Origin: Paraphysomonas bandaiensis
Lineage: Eukaryota; Chrysophyceae
Direction: 5' to 3'
Assembly (NCBI GenBank): GCA_965644295.1
Contig: CBFFRP010000091.1
Location: 1 to 64,000, forward strand
Length of the DNA stretch: 64,000 bases
Positions within the stretch are counted from its first letter, which is position 1. The number at the start of each line of letters is the position of its first letter. Of this stretch, positions 1 to 14,181 are shown in pieces. Made by a program: the position numbers and the translations under genes. The notes below the pieces were generated by a model. That model was not told the origin of the DNA. It searched no databases and was given only the letters and a program-made list of their open reading frames with translations.

Positions 1-2260
1 AGGGACAGATGTCGGTACCGACGTAGGAACCGACGTAGGAACGGACGATGGCATAGAGGTCGGTACAGATGTTGGAACAGAAGTGGGAACAGATGTAGGC
101 AATGAGGTTGGCATAGAGGTAGGAACAGAAGTGGGAACGGATGTTGGTAATGATGTAGGAATAGAAGTGGGAACAGATGTCGGTATGGACGATGGTATGG
201 AGGTAGGGGTGGAGGTGGGAATCGAGGTAGGGACAGATGTCGGTACTGACGTAGGAACGGACGATGGCATAGAGGTCGGTAAAGATGTTGGAACGGATGT
301 TGGTATCGAGGTAGGCAATGAGGTTGGCATAGAGGTAGGAACAGAAGTGGGAACGGATGTTGGTAATGATGTAGGAATAGAAGTAGGAACAGATGTCGGT
401 ATGGACGATGGTATGGAGGTAGGGGTGGAGGTAGGGACAGATGTCGGTACCGACGTAGGAACCGACGTAGGAACGGACGATGGCATAGAGGTCGGTACAG
501 ATGTTGGAACAGAAGTGGGAACAGATGTAGGCAATGAGGTTGGCATAGAGGTAGGAACAGAAGTGGGAACGGATGTTGGTAATGATGTAGGAATAGAAGT
601 GGGAACAGATGTCGGTATGGACGATGGTATGGAGGTAGGGGTGGAGGTGGGAATCGAGGTAGGGACAGATGTCGGTACTGACGTAGGAACGGACGATGGC
701 ATAGAGGTCGGTACAGATGTTGGAACAGATGTTGGTAATGATGTCGGAGCAGAAGTGGGAACAGATGTAGGCATTGCTGTTGGTGACGACGAAGGGGTAG
801 AGGTAGGAATAGTAGTGGGAACAGATGTCGGTATGGACGATGGTATGGAGGTAGGGGTGGAGGTGGGAATCGAGGTAGGGACAGATGTCGGTACTGACGT
901 AGGAACGGACGATGGCATAGAGGTCGGTAAAGAGGTTGGAACGGATGTTGGTATCGATGTAGGAACAGAAGTGGGAACAGATGTCGGTATAGACGTCGGA
1001 ATAGATGACGGTGCGGAGGTTGGTATTGACGATGGTGTTGACGTTGGTACGGAGGTAGGGGTGGAAGTAGGTAGAGACGTTGGTACGGAGGTGGGGGTAG
1101 ATGTTGGTACAGACGTAGGAGTAGATGTAGGAAGAGATGTAGGAAGAGATGTAGGAACTGAGGTAGGGACAGAAGTGGGGATAGAGGAAGGAGCAGATGT
1201 AGGTACGGAGGTAGGGACGGAAGTGGGCACAGACGTCGGAAGAGTTGATGGCACAGAAGTCGGGAGAGAGGTAGGAAAAGATGATGGGACAGAGGAGGGT
1301 ATAGAGGTGGGAACAGCTGTTGGAATAGAAGTTGGGACAGAAGAGGGTAAAGACGTAGGGACTGAAGTGGGCATAGATGTGGGGCTAGATGTAGGAACAG
1401 AAGTGGGAACAGATGAAGGTATTGAGGTTGGCACGGACGTGGGAACTGAAGTTGGAACAGATGTTGGTATTGAGGTTGGAATACCTGTCGGAGAAGATGT
1501 AGGAACTGAGGTAGGAATTGATGTCGGAATGGAAGTCGGCACTGAGGTAGGAACAGATGTTGGAATGGATGTTGGTGTCGCCGTGGGTATAGAACTGGGG
1601 GGCGACGTCGGCACAGATGTCGGTACTGCCGTCGGAACAGACGTTGGAACCGCTGTTGGAACTGACGAGGGTAAGGAAGTAGGTATTGATGTTGGAACCG
1701 ATGTCGGGACCGATGTCGGAATAGACGTTGGCAGTGAAGTGGGTGTCGACGTTGGAACCGATGATGGTACAGATGTGGGCAACGAAGTCGGATATGAAGT
1801 AGGAATGGAAGTAGGTAAAGAACTTGGGGTGGATGTAGGGACTGATGATGGCAAAGAGGTTGGTATGGATGTAGGCATTGAAGTTGGTGTGGATGTAGGT
1901 ACAGATGTTGGTACGGAAGAAGGGACGGCGGTTGGGATTGTCGTAGGAACAGCAGTGGGCACACACGTGGGCATCGAAGACGGTATAGACGTGGGAACAG
2001 ATGTCGGAATCGAAGTTGGTACCGATGTTGGAACTGTGGTGGGAACACAAGTGGGAATCGACGTCGGGACAGAAGTAGGAACAGTTGTAGGAACTGACGT
2101 GGGAACACAAGTGGGAACAGACGTGGGTATGCAAGTGGGTAAAGACGTTGGTACTGAGGTTGGAACAAAAGTAGGAGATGACGTCGGTATTCCTGTCGGT
2201 ACCGAAGTGGGGATTGACGACGGCGTGTAGGTGGGGACAGTGGAAGGAGAAGAAGTTGGT
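1..2260. repeat. 12-bp-period tandem repeat with higher-order units
   Basis: The DNA has a 12-bp period that encodes the PTSx units. In the left third a longer unit is layered on it: the word aggcaatgaggttggcat recurs at about 107, 312 and 527, which are spacings of roughly 205 and 215 bp, with near-identical neighbours. This indicates recent block duplication. The right two thirds are more diverged. The period is a multiple of three, so several frames on both strands stay open. Confidence 0.85.
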
Positions 2261-2481
2261 ATAAACACCTGGCTGCACGTACAGCTCCACTCCCCCTCAC
2301 CCTCCGGAGAGCTATCAGTGTTTTGATTACTATCCAGCTGCTCTTTTATTTCAATGTATGTCCCACTCGCAGAGTAACTATTTGAAAGAATCGACACGGA
2401 CGCTCCATCAGTGTCATGTACTCCTACACAGAGCAGTGTGACCGTCAAGATAACGCTATCAATAGCAGATAAGCGGAGCAT
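1..2481 (-). CDS. Secreted or surface PTS-repeat protein (3' end outside window)
   Basis: The minus-strand frame opens with ATG at 2481 and stays open to the window edge, giving at least 827 residues. It starts MLRLSAIDSVILTVTLLCVG, a plausible signal peptide. A unique stretch of about 50 residues follows, ending near a CTCS cysteine pair. From about residue 73 onward the chain is almost wholly four-residue PTSV/PTSI/PTST/PTFV-type repeats, a composition typical of O-glycosylated, extended cell-surface or wall proteins. I found no minus-strand stop in this register. The plus strand also has a long open frame here (valine-glycine-acidic repeats), but it lacks any unique domain or secretion signal and is explained by the 12-nt period. 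The 3' end and any anchor lie outside the window. The strand call rests on the signal peptide and the well-known PTS repeat type. Its 5' end faces the kinesin gene at 3327. Confidence 0.75.
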   Translation of the reverse strand, partial: MLRLSAIDSVILTVTLLCVGVHDTDGASVSILSNSYSASGTYIEIKEQLDSNQNTDSSPEGEGEWSCTCSQVFIPTSSPSTVPTYTPSSIPTSVPTGIPTSSPTFVPTSVPTSLPTCIPTSVPTCVPTSVPTTVPTSVPTSIPTCVPTTVPTSVPTSIPTSVPTSIPSSMPTCVPTAVPTTIPTAVPSSVPTSVPTSTPTSMPTSIPTSLPSSVPTSTPSSLPTSIPTSYPTSLPTSVPSSVPTSTPTSLPTSIPTSVPTSVPTSIPTSLPSSVPTAVPTSVPTAVPTSVPTSPPSSIPTATPTSIPTSVPTSVPTSIPTSIPTSVPTSSPTGIPTSIPTSVPTSVPTSVPTSIPSSVPTSVPTSSPTSMPTSVPTSLPSSVPTSIPTAVPTSIPSSVPSSFPTSLPTSVPSTLPTSVPTSVPTSVPTSAPSSIPTSVPTSVPTSLPTSLPTSTPTSVPTSTPTSVPTSLPTSTPTSVPTSTPSSIPTSAPSSIPTSIPTSVPTSVPTSIPTSVPTSLPTSMPSSVPTSVPTSVPTSIPTSTPTSIPSSIPTSVPTTIPTSTPSSSPTAMPTSVPTSAPTSLPTSVPTSVPTSMPSSVPTSVPTSVPTSIPTSTPTSIPSSIPTSVPTSIPTSLPTSVPTSVPTSMPTSLPTSVPTSVPTSVPTSMPSSVPTSVPTSVPTSVPTSTPTSIPSSIPTSVPTSIPTSLPTSVPTSVPTSMPTSLPTSIPTSVPTSLPTSMPSSVPTSVPTSVPTSIPTSTPTSIPSSIPTSVPTSIPTSLPTSVPTSVPTSMPTSLPTSVPTSVPTSVPTSMPSSVPTSVPTSVPTSVP

Positions 2482-3326
2482 TAGCAGGCAATATATATGT
2501 GGCCTGAATGTAGAGAGATGTTTGTCTCGCTATTGCGAACAATCACGATTATTGTACAGAGGGTAGACAGAAGTATAAGTATGTATCTATATTATATCCA
2601 TGAGCGGCCATCCAACTCTATAGTCCACCATACGACATATACACATACAGCAGTATCCACAGCTACATACAGCAGTATCTCTACTAGTTATACCATATAG
2701 CTGTATGCTATAGCAACACCCACTAGGACGTACAAACAGAACACTTCCACACTTCAAGATACTGTGGATCCAATCCAGCGTCGGATGGGATCATATCCAT
2801 ATGGATATTGCAGTGACGACTGGGTGCGTGTCCAGTGGAAGTGTGAACTTCCCTCACCCTCCACCCACAGACACCGCCCACAACAATCCCCCTGTATACC
2901 ATCGTATACCATGCATAATACAGAATTTAGTCGAAACTCCAATTATCTGCATAATTAACCTACAGGAAATGCAGGACAACAAGGAAATGTGGGTTTTTAG
3001 GATATTGTATGCAGAAAAGAGCAGAGGGATTCTTTATGCACGATGAGCTATACTTTATTTCTTCTGTACTGTATTGTGCGTGCAGTATACCGGTATGGTA
3101 TACCATGCACATAATCATCCCCTTAAAACAGCAGTGCATATGTATGTATACACACATATCCCTCCGTGTATTTATGTTCATGTGCTAAAGCTATCCCATA
3201 AGGAAGCTGGCTGCTTGAGCTACAGCATATCGTAGTTACAGGTACCTCATAAGCGGAATGAGTGATATCGTCAGTTCTATTTAATATTCCCGTTCTTGTT
3301 ACTGATATTCATTAGCGTTATCTGAT
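2482..3326. promoter_or_regulatory. Head-to-head spacer between PTS protein and kinesin genes
   Basis: No gene is supported here. The spacer is rich in short alternating words such as tacagcagtat (2640-2680) and gtataccggtatggtatac (about 3085-3105), as in other 5' spacers of this window. It presumably holds both promoters (inference). Small open frames here look like chance. Confidence 0.4.
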
Positions 3327-6982
<3,656 letters not shown>

Positions 6983-7714
6983 ACACATGGTATTGTACAT
7001 GCTCCAGCACATTTGTTCATATCGAATCGACACTTTGATCTTTTTGGATGCAATGTTGATGCCAATGGCGGAGTGCACTGTTGACTGGAGTGAAGTAATA
7101 ATAATATAAGTAATCATAGTAGGCGCAGTATATATTGTAATGCGTTTAGTCGAGTATGTGGTATGTGGTCACGAACTACACATCATACAAGAAGTGGTCA
7201 TTTCCGGCCGAAATGCTACTGTTCATATAATTTTATTAAATCACTCATGGTAATATATATGCAAGCCAGTTGATGAAAACTAAGAGATGTAAAATTTTCT
7301 TACAATTCAAAAATTCACTCAGAATTCGTTAAAATTGGTGGTAATGTACTTTGGGCCCAAATTCAATTAATTATTACATCACAGTTAACTCTCTACTATG
7401 TTATGGTTTAGTTTAAAAAGTTAAACAAGTAGTATAATTAATAAGATACAATGAAGTAACACACCACTATGTAAAGGTGAGATGTGAAATATACTCATGA
7501 TTCCTGTTTGATAAGAAATAAAGCATCAGCACTTCTAATTTCGAGAACAGTTTGATTGGTATATTTTATATCAATACGAATTCCACACAGGCATTGTTAG
7601 AATTGGACATTACACTGAAGTTAACCTTGCTTTGTTGCACAAGTACATTAACAGATGTTTCTGAGGACAGCTGTACCAGATGCTACATGAATATGTTTGT
7701 GTAGTCTTGAGATT

Positions 7715-7975
7715 AGTCATATTGAAAGTCTCATTATTAGCAATATAGGCGTCAAAAATCATCACTAGTTTAGTAGCTAGAAGAAAACTAGTCAACCTAG
7801 ATAGGCGTCTCCCTGTAACTAACTATAGTACAAACTCTATTATCCTACTATTTAACGCTACGGAGGCTGCTTGTGCTTCACCACAAGCACCAAGATGCAA
7901 CCACTGCGCTCTATCACTCAAAGCAAACGCCGTGAGCAAGCAGAATTTTGATATCCTGTCCCTAAGCACGACGTG
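7715..7975 (+). repeat. Dispersed repeat family A, diverged copy
   Basis: It contains the family landmarks in order: attattagcaatataggcg, tcctactatttaacgct, gctgcttgtgc with its short hairpin, then a segment ending near cagaattttgatat. The same order is found near 8435, 62890 and, inverted, near 21300 and 46400. This copy stops before the downstream half seen in longer copies. Confidence 0.7.
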
Positions 7976-8214
7976 ATCCTATCCCTGAAAGGAGTGAGGG
8001 CCACTGCTCCCAATCGCCTTCAGCATGAGCTGTGGCATTTGAACTCTCAAATATAATGCTTGAAGTATTGCTGTGCAGACTGTGTTTCGAATACAGACCA
8101 CTTGCATTGATGTCATTCTGGTCTTTGATATCGGCCAAAGGACCGAATATATTTTGCAGTGCATTTGAAAGTTGATTCATCATTGCCCGTTGCGTAGCCT
8201 TGTGTAGTATAATA

Positions 8215-8360
8215 TAACAATAGCGCCGTTAAACTGTCAATATCATAATTAATAAAAAATATCTTCTTTCTCAAACAGAACGTTGAGGTTGCATGTCTAT
8301 ATATTCTTATATTCCCAGTGCGGATGTGAATGTTCTGTTGAACCCAAGTCAGGATAAGAA
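8215..8360 (+). repeat. Dispersed repeat family B, fragment
   Basis: Shares the words aactgtcaatatcataatta, ctgttgaaccca and a tgtctatat segment with the copy near 46580-46700, and in inverse order with copies near 55960 and 62215. No coding content. Confidence 0.5.
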
Positions 8361-8434
8361 AATACATTGCTTTTTTAGACCAATACTTCTGAGCTATGTT
8401 AGATAAGAATGCGTTTTATTTAATGCATAGTGGT

Positions 8435-8800
8435 GAATGACTGATTATTAGCAATAGGCGTGTAAGAGTTAGAACTAATGTAGCAAAACATTTTAACTAA
8501 CTAGTGCTTAACTCTTATGTCATACTATATTTAGAATTTAGATATTTAGAGCTACGAAAGCTGCTTGTGCGTCACCGCAAGTACCACGGTGTTATCACTG
8601 CGCTCTATCACTCAAAGCAAACGCCGTGAGCAAAGCAGAATTTTGATATACCTCACATCTGTTGACATCAGGATTTTTCAGTCCTTAAGGTCAACATCTA
8701 CTGACTACATATGCGGCTCACATTAGTTTCCTGGAGAAATATCTCCGGTGCTTATCCCCAGAACTCCACAAAAAGTGCGAGCCCGACTTTGTTGAAGGAA
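8435..8800 (+). repeat. Dispersed repeat family A copy
   Basis: Starts near tgaatgactgattattagc and runs through gctgcttgtgcgtcaccgc to cccgactttgttgaagg. Both ends match other copies (63415 start; 63390 and, inverted, 44445 end), so this copy helps to define the family limits. No protein is encoded. Length and dispersion fit a solo LTR or non-autonomous element; termini and target duplications were not resolved. Confidence 0.7.
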
Positions 8801-9424
8801 AATGATTCATACAACGATATCATACGGACAAGAAGGAAGTGAAGCAATGTCGCTTGGGCCGCGTAGGCCTTCTTCCTGAGCCAGTAAGGCTCTCGAATCG
8901 TAATAATTACATAAAAACTTAGAGTGATAAGGATATTACGACATGGACAGCCTTTCTGGCTCAAGAAGAAGCCTAAAAAGCAGCTCAAGCAACCATTGCC
9001 TTTCTTCCTTCTTGTGTGTATCATGTTCGCAGTTAGGTGCTGGCTATCTAGAAAGTAAACTAATTTTATTGTCTTTCTCTTCATTAAATTCTCCTTCATC
9101 TGCAGGTATATCATTTATATTAAGAAACGTTGCACTTATGTGCTTCTCTAGTGTGGTTCAGTTATTCTTCTCAACCATCGAAATCTTCGTTACTGATGAT
9201 AATTACAATGGAATAAGTCAACTTAAAACAATTAATTTAATTGGCCTGTTAAATATCGCATATCACTGTTTTTGCTGTTGATTAAAAATGGCGAGCCGTA
9301 ACTAATTTGGTCCAATAGTTGCCCGGTGTAAGCAGGAATATTAGTTGTAAGTACTATAACTGTTTCTACCTGCTTAATTACCAAATACTCCCGAAGTGTT
9401 GTTATCCTACTGGCTACACATTTC

Positions 9425-11444
9425 TCACTTGAACCTTGATTTTTTTCTATCATTTTTAGTATTTGTTGTGTTCTTTTTTCTCTTCACAACTCTTTTACTG
9501 GTGGAACTCTCCGAGGTATTATTAGTCTCCACCGTAGTTATTGGTCTAAACGCATCCACCAGCAATTGTACAGACGATTCGTCCAGTGGATACTTACGCT
9601 TGGCTTTTGATGTCTGATCAAAACTATAAGTTCAGATATGTGCAGGTGTGAATGCTTGGTACGCAGGTCTATGCGCTATCACCAGTACAAATGCAAGTAC
9701 TATTGTGTGGCAGCAATACACTGACTATACCTGCAGAAAAAATATTGACGTATCTTGAGATGAGACTCGGTGCTGGTTTTTCTTCGCGTGTTGAGCACCC
9801 TGAAATAAAATGTTACGATGGATATATAACTTCGTGCACGTTGCTCTATTATAGTGTGCTGTATAATGCTGCGACTTGATACGAGTATACACACCTCCAT
9901 ATAACCATGTTGACTAGCTTCCAATCTCAATGACTTCGAAAGGAATTGTGACTCCGCGATTTCTGTCCACGCATTGCGCTTGGTAACTCTGTTAGCACTT
10001 TCCTCTCTATAAAAGGTCACGAGCTCTTCCGGATCCGAACTTTCTGCCTCTTCCCAGTATGGCATTATGATTACAAACATCAGTACCTTACGTCTTTCCT
10101 CTGCAGTGGCCAATAGGCCGTGCATGCGAGCGTACATGTTGTGAACTATAAGAGGATCAAATGGAGGATTCGCTTCGTAACATCCATGCGTAGGTGTGAA
10201 TGAGTCAAAAGAACCAACACTACCAAACACAGTATCTGTATCCGGAAAGGCTGAGCAGTATGTATAAGCTAAATCTTGGCCTGCTATGACATCATCTATT
10301 ACTGCTACACATATGAACGCGAATTGTAAATACTGGCCAATGCAACTGTGAGATATATCACTACGAAAGAGCACATATAATCAACGGAAATATAACACAA
10401 AACCACGAGATATCGCATCTTATACATCATCATAGACTACAACCCATATACACCCCCTGTGACCTGGATAGTAGCAATTCATTGGCGACGCAAAACATTC
10501 CCCCTTAACCCCGAATTTAGAGACCAGTACATCCATACACCGAGGGTGGATAGCTGCCTGATTGCCACCAGCCTGGTAACAAGCTCCTTGAGCTGTAAAA
10601 ATAGATTAACTACATACTTACACTACAAGTTGAAGCAATATAATATTAGTACAAAACAACAGAGTATACCGCAGATAACGTCTACAGATACAGTGGCCAT
10701 GCATTAAACTTCACGGTCGATTATATTTTGACGAAGGAGTACACGCACCTGAGGAGTATCGCACGAGAAGCTTAAACATGTTGCTAAGCAACTTAGTACG
10801 CTCCCCCCCAGCGTTTTTGTGCAGCATATCCAACTTCCTGTAACTGTCGCTATTTATTTCCACTGCCGTATCCTTATATGTCAGTCGGATTTTGGTATCA
10901 CCATTGGGTAGTTGTATCGTAGACTGCTTAACGATACTGTACTTCACATCTAATGATAGCTCAGATATCTTACGTGATAAAAAGGTAGATTTTTCTCCAA
11001 TTGTACGACAAATGGCTGCAGCATTCTCCACCGTGGCCCCATTCTTTACTAACTTTCGACAGAGTTCATAATCCACAGTGCACGCTGGAGTATCTGGTAG
11101 GACACTATCTGTATTCGAAGCTCCTGAAATTGCTCGCTGATGCCATAGCCACGACTCAAAGTGCTAATCGTATGTATTTAATATAAGAGATGAGCATATA
11201 CGCAGTGCACCGCAGTCACCTTATACCACCTCTTGGGGTTAAAGTATGGAGTACACAGCTCCTGAAACACTCCACTCAAACTACTAACCGCCTTATGTCT
11301 TGCTGCCTCTATTTCGACGTATCTGATTGGAGGAGGCTCTGTGTTGGACAGAGACAGAGACAGCTGAGGCACGAGAGGGCCGCTGGTGCCGTACATCTCA
11401 CTGGACATACTCATAAGGAGACCATCGATATCGTCAGAGGACAT
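9425..11444 (-). CDS. PCIF1/CAPAM-like cap-adenosine N6-methyltransferase
   Basis: Six exons on the minus strand: 11444-11220, 11163-10749, 10592-10464, 10280-9895, 9799-9731, 9613-9425; 470 residues with consistent phases. The core matches PCIF1: KLDMLHKNAGGERTKLL, GVKGECFASPMNCYY, YCSAFPDTD, the catalytic EANPPF (NPPF at about 294-297), and GAQHAKKNQ...FLQ near the end. PCIF1 transfers a methyl group from SAM to N6 of 2'-O-methyladenosine next to the mRNA cap. The tail is basic (KRVVKRKKN, RKKSRFK) and could be a nuclear signal. Human PCIF1 is about 700 residues and has an N-terminal WW domain that binds RNA polymerase II CTD; I see none here. The third intron uses a weak donor (gtcaca). 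The gene is head to head with the deformylase fusion gene. Confidence 0.87.
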
Positions 11445-11819
11445 GATGATAGAGGGGGGGTGATGGCGATGTATGTGTACAGTGCTGTGAGGTGTGTGTA
11501 TAGACAGCTACAGCGTGTTGTGTTGTGAGGGTCTGTCCTTTAAGAGCATGTTGTTCTGCTGTCTCACTGCTCTGTACCATGCACAGTGGACGTACTGTGT
11601 GCTATGTGTACCAAGTGAAGGAGTGGAGTACAGCGGTACATCTCTTCTAGCAGTACTGTACTAGTGAGCAGTACACATATGTAGCACCAGAGCAAGTATA
11701 CACAATATACAGCAGTACAGTACAGTAGTACAAGAGACATAGCAGTACATTCGATGAGAAGTCCGCCGGTGAGTGTTCCACACACTTAACACACGCATCG
11801 TCTTGACCCTCATCCACTA
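11445..11819. promoter_or_regulatory. Short head-to-head promoter spacer
   Basis: 375 bp between two divergent start codons. From about 11570 to 11750 it is packed with gtac/tactgta/gtatac words (for example cagcagtacagtacagtag). No gene is supported. It probably holds promoters for both neighbours (inference). Confidence 0.45.
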
Positions 11820-14181
11820 GTGCCCCATCTATCGTATCTAACCATGCCCATTCGATCGATTAAAACCCTGGGGTCTCCCGTCCTTCGAGTGGCGGCTAAC
11901 AGCGTCCCCAAGTCGATGTTTGGCCCTCAGCTGAATAGTCTGGTGCAGGATATGATCGACACTATGAAACACGCCAATGGGGCAGGAATTGCAGCCCCTC
12001 AAATAGGCGAACCATGGCGGGTGTTTGTGGTTCATGGGACGGGAAACAATCCCCGATACCCGTACAAACCAGCCATACCGCTAACCGTCTTTGTCAATCC
12101 AGAAATAGAAGTGCTAGACCCCACCCCTATGCATATGATAGAGGGATGCCTGAGTGTACCTGGAATGAGAGGTAAGGTGTCCCGTGCTGCTAAGGTTCGG
12201 TGTCGCGCTCTTCGTCCCGATGGAACTCCGTTTGTACTGAGGGCAGAAGGGCACGCTGCAGGCACACTGCAGCATGAGTTAGACCATTTGAATGGCACAT
12301 TGTTTCCTGATTTGGCCTCGTCGGACGGTTTAATGACGTGGGACTCCTTTGATGAGCATCATAAAAGTGATTTCTTTAAGTATGCTGCTGAGATTAATAG
12401 ACTGTACCCCACGCCGTTAACGTGGGAACTAGGTGGGCCAGAAGACAGTGGTAATGGAAATGTGGGATCAGCATTTGAACTCAATAAAAGTTCTCAAGTC
12501 GAAGTCAAGGATTCATCAAAAAGCACCACTTCAGCTACTTCTGGAAGAGCTTCACCTGTTGTAACTTATAAAGCTGATTTGACTTGGGTAAATAGTTCGT
12601 TTCAACCGAATGTTTACGTGACAGTCACCGATGGGAAAATTACTAATATCACCACTGACAAAGGGATAGGAAGTGATTCAGGTACTGTTTCGCAATATGG
12701 TAGAAGCAGAATGTGCCATGGGGTCTTGCATTCATGTTGGATATTCTTCATTATGTTTTTGTCTTTTGATATATGCATGTGTTGTAGATGTTGTTACACT
12801 ACCTGGCGTGGCTCTAACACCAGGCTTCGTCAACGCGCACAGCCATGCGTTTCAGAGAGCTTTGAGGGGTAGAGGGGAGACCTATCCCACGTCTAGCACA
12901 GGCGAAGCGAAGCCCTCTTTTTGGACTTGGAGAAATGCCATGTATAGTCTCGTGAACGACTTAGATTCAGTAGAAGCATTCAAGCAACAGACCAAACAAT
13001 GCTTTGTCGAAATGGCGAGCAGTGGTATTACCACTTGCGGAGAGTTTCACTACTTTCGCCATTCTAAATCTTCATCTGAAGAGGATTATGCGATGGACAA
13101 TGCGGTGGTCGAAGCTGCAAGGGAAGCCAATGTCCGGTTAGTTTTGCTCTCTGCTTGTTATCAGAGGGGTGGGTTTGACAACAGACCCTTGAATGAGAAC
13201 CAGCAGCGATTTAAGACGGCCAGTATGGACAGATATTTAAGTCAGCTAGACAATCTTTCGGTGTATATGGATGGTTCATTCGGTGAAGGAATAGGTATGC
13301 TCCTGTATATACTGTGCGAAATGTGAATGTGCTTTACATAACTCGTGAATAATACTGCCATTTAGGAATTGTTGTGCATTCTTTGAGAGCTGTTGACGTT
13401 CCCACGTTGCAAAAATTATCCAGAGAAGCTAATACACGAAAGATACCATTACACATACACATTGAAGAGCAGCCGCTGGAGATAGAGGATTGCCTTACGA
13501 CACACGGAGTGACCCCGATGAGACTTCTGTTGGATTCACTTCCCAGAGCAGAAATTCAGAATATATGTGCCGTACATTGCACCCACTCTGACTCCGCCGA
13601 TCTAAAGGAGTTCATAGAGGCAGGTGGAAAAGTGTGCATTTGCCCCCTCACAGAAGCCTCTCTTGGGGATGGGGTCTTCAAATCTCTTGAGTGTACTAAA
13701 GGGGTGGTTAGTCTGGGCTCAGATTGCAATGCTCGTATCGACATGTTTGAAGAGATGCGTTGGTTGGAGTACTCCCAGAGGTTGCAAAGGGGACAACGAG
13801 GAGTATTTGCATCTGTCTCTGAAAATGAGAAGGGAGAGTTGGCAAACCAGTTGTTCGCATGCGCAACAGAACATGGCGCCCATCACCTAGGTATATGGAG
13901 TATATAGTACATGATAAATAGCATTCCATGTTTTAAACTTCTTATTTTTATACAACCATGGTACTGGTTTAGAGCTTATTTGCCTCATAGGTGTCAATGC
14001 TGGCACTCTGGCTGTCGGAAAATGGGCAGACTTTTGCTTATTGAATCTATCTGCCCCTGCTCTGAAAGCTTCCACTGCTGGGGATCTTATGGGTGCAGCT
14101 GTGTTTGGAGGGAGTTCTGAGGGCCTTGTAGTTGATACTTGCGTAGCAGGAAAATGGACAAAAAAGCACTTGCAGCATTGA
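11820..14181 (+). CDS. Peptide deformylase-formimidoylglutamate deiminase fusion
   Basis: Four exons: 11820-12681, 12788-13294, 13366-13890, 13991-14181; 694 residues (686 from the second ATG at 11844, which has a good ACC context). Residues about 9-200 are a peptide deformylase with all three motifs: GAGIAAPQ (54-61), EGCLSV (Cys110), QHELDH (His152, Glu153, His156). A Ser/Thr-rich linker (about 205-245) leads into an amidohydrolase like bacterial HutF: HSHAF metal ligands (His305, His307), SFWTWRNAMY, PLHIHIEEQ, AVHCTHSD, LGSDCN (Asp576), EEMRWLEYSQR. HutF converts N-formimidoylglutamate to N-formylglutamate and ammonia in histidine degradation; deformylases release formate. The first exon runs through the linker and into the start of the amidohydrolase domain without a stop, so the fusion is read directly. 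Targeting is unclear. Confidence 0.88.

Larger units (their letters stand above)
6983..9424. other. Convergent intergenic region with dispersed repeats
   Basis: AT-rich DNA between the 3' ends of the kinesin and CAPAM-like genes. It contains two copies of repeat family A (about 7715-7975 and 8435-8800), a piece of family B (about 8215-8360) and a short family C word near 7590-7640. No gene is supported. The open frame on the minus strand at 8752-9114 overlaps repeat sequence. Confidence 0.6.

Noticed and set aside
83-2230. 715-codon plus-strand frame of Val-Gly-acidic repeats
   Set aside because: It is the antisense reading of the PTS-repeat gene. It has no unique domain, and the opposite strand provides a signal peptide and a known repeat type.
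1385-2290. 301-codon minus-strand frame rich in His, Ser, Asn and Cys
   Set aside because: Out-of-register reading of the same 12-bp repeat. It lacks the signal peptide and ends inside the repeat.
8752-9114. 120-codon minus-strand frame
   Set aside because: It overlaps the end of a family A repeat copy and AT-rich DNA, with no recognisable protein features.
9652-9879. 75-codon plus-strand frame
   Set aside because: Antisense to introns and an exon of the CAPAM-like gene, whose exons match PCIF1 block by block.
11820-14181. Two separate genes, deformylase and HutF
   Set aside because: Exon 1 reads through the linker and into the first strands of the amidohydrolase domain (about residues 248-287) without a stop, and there is no start context or promoter-like spacer between them.
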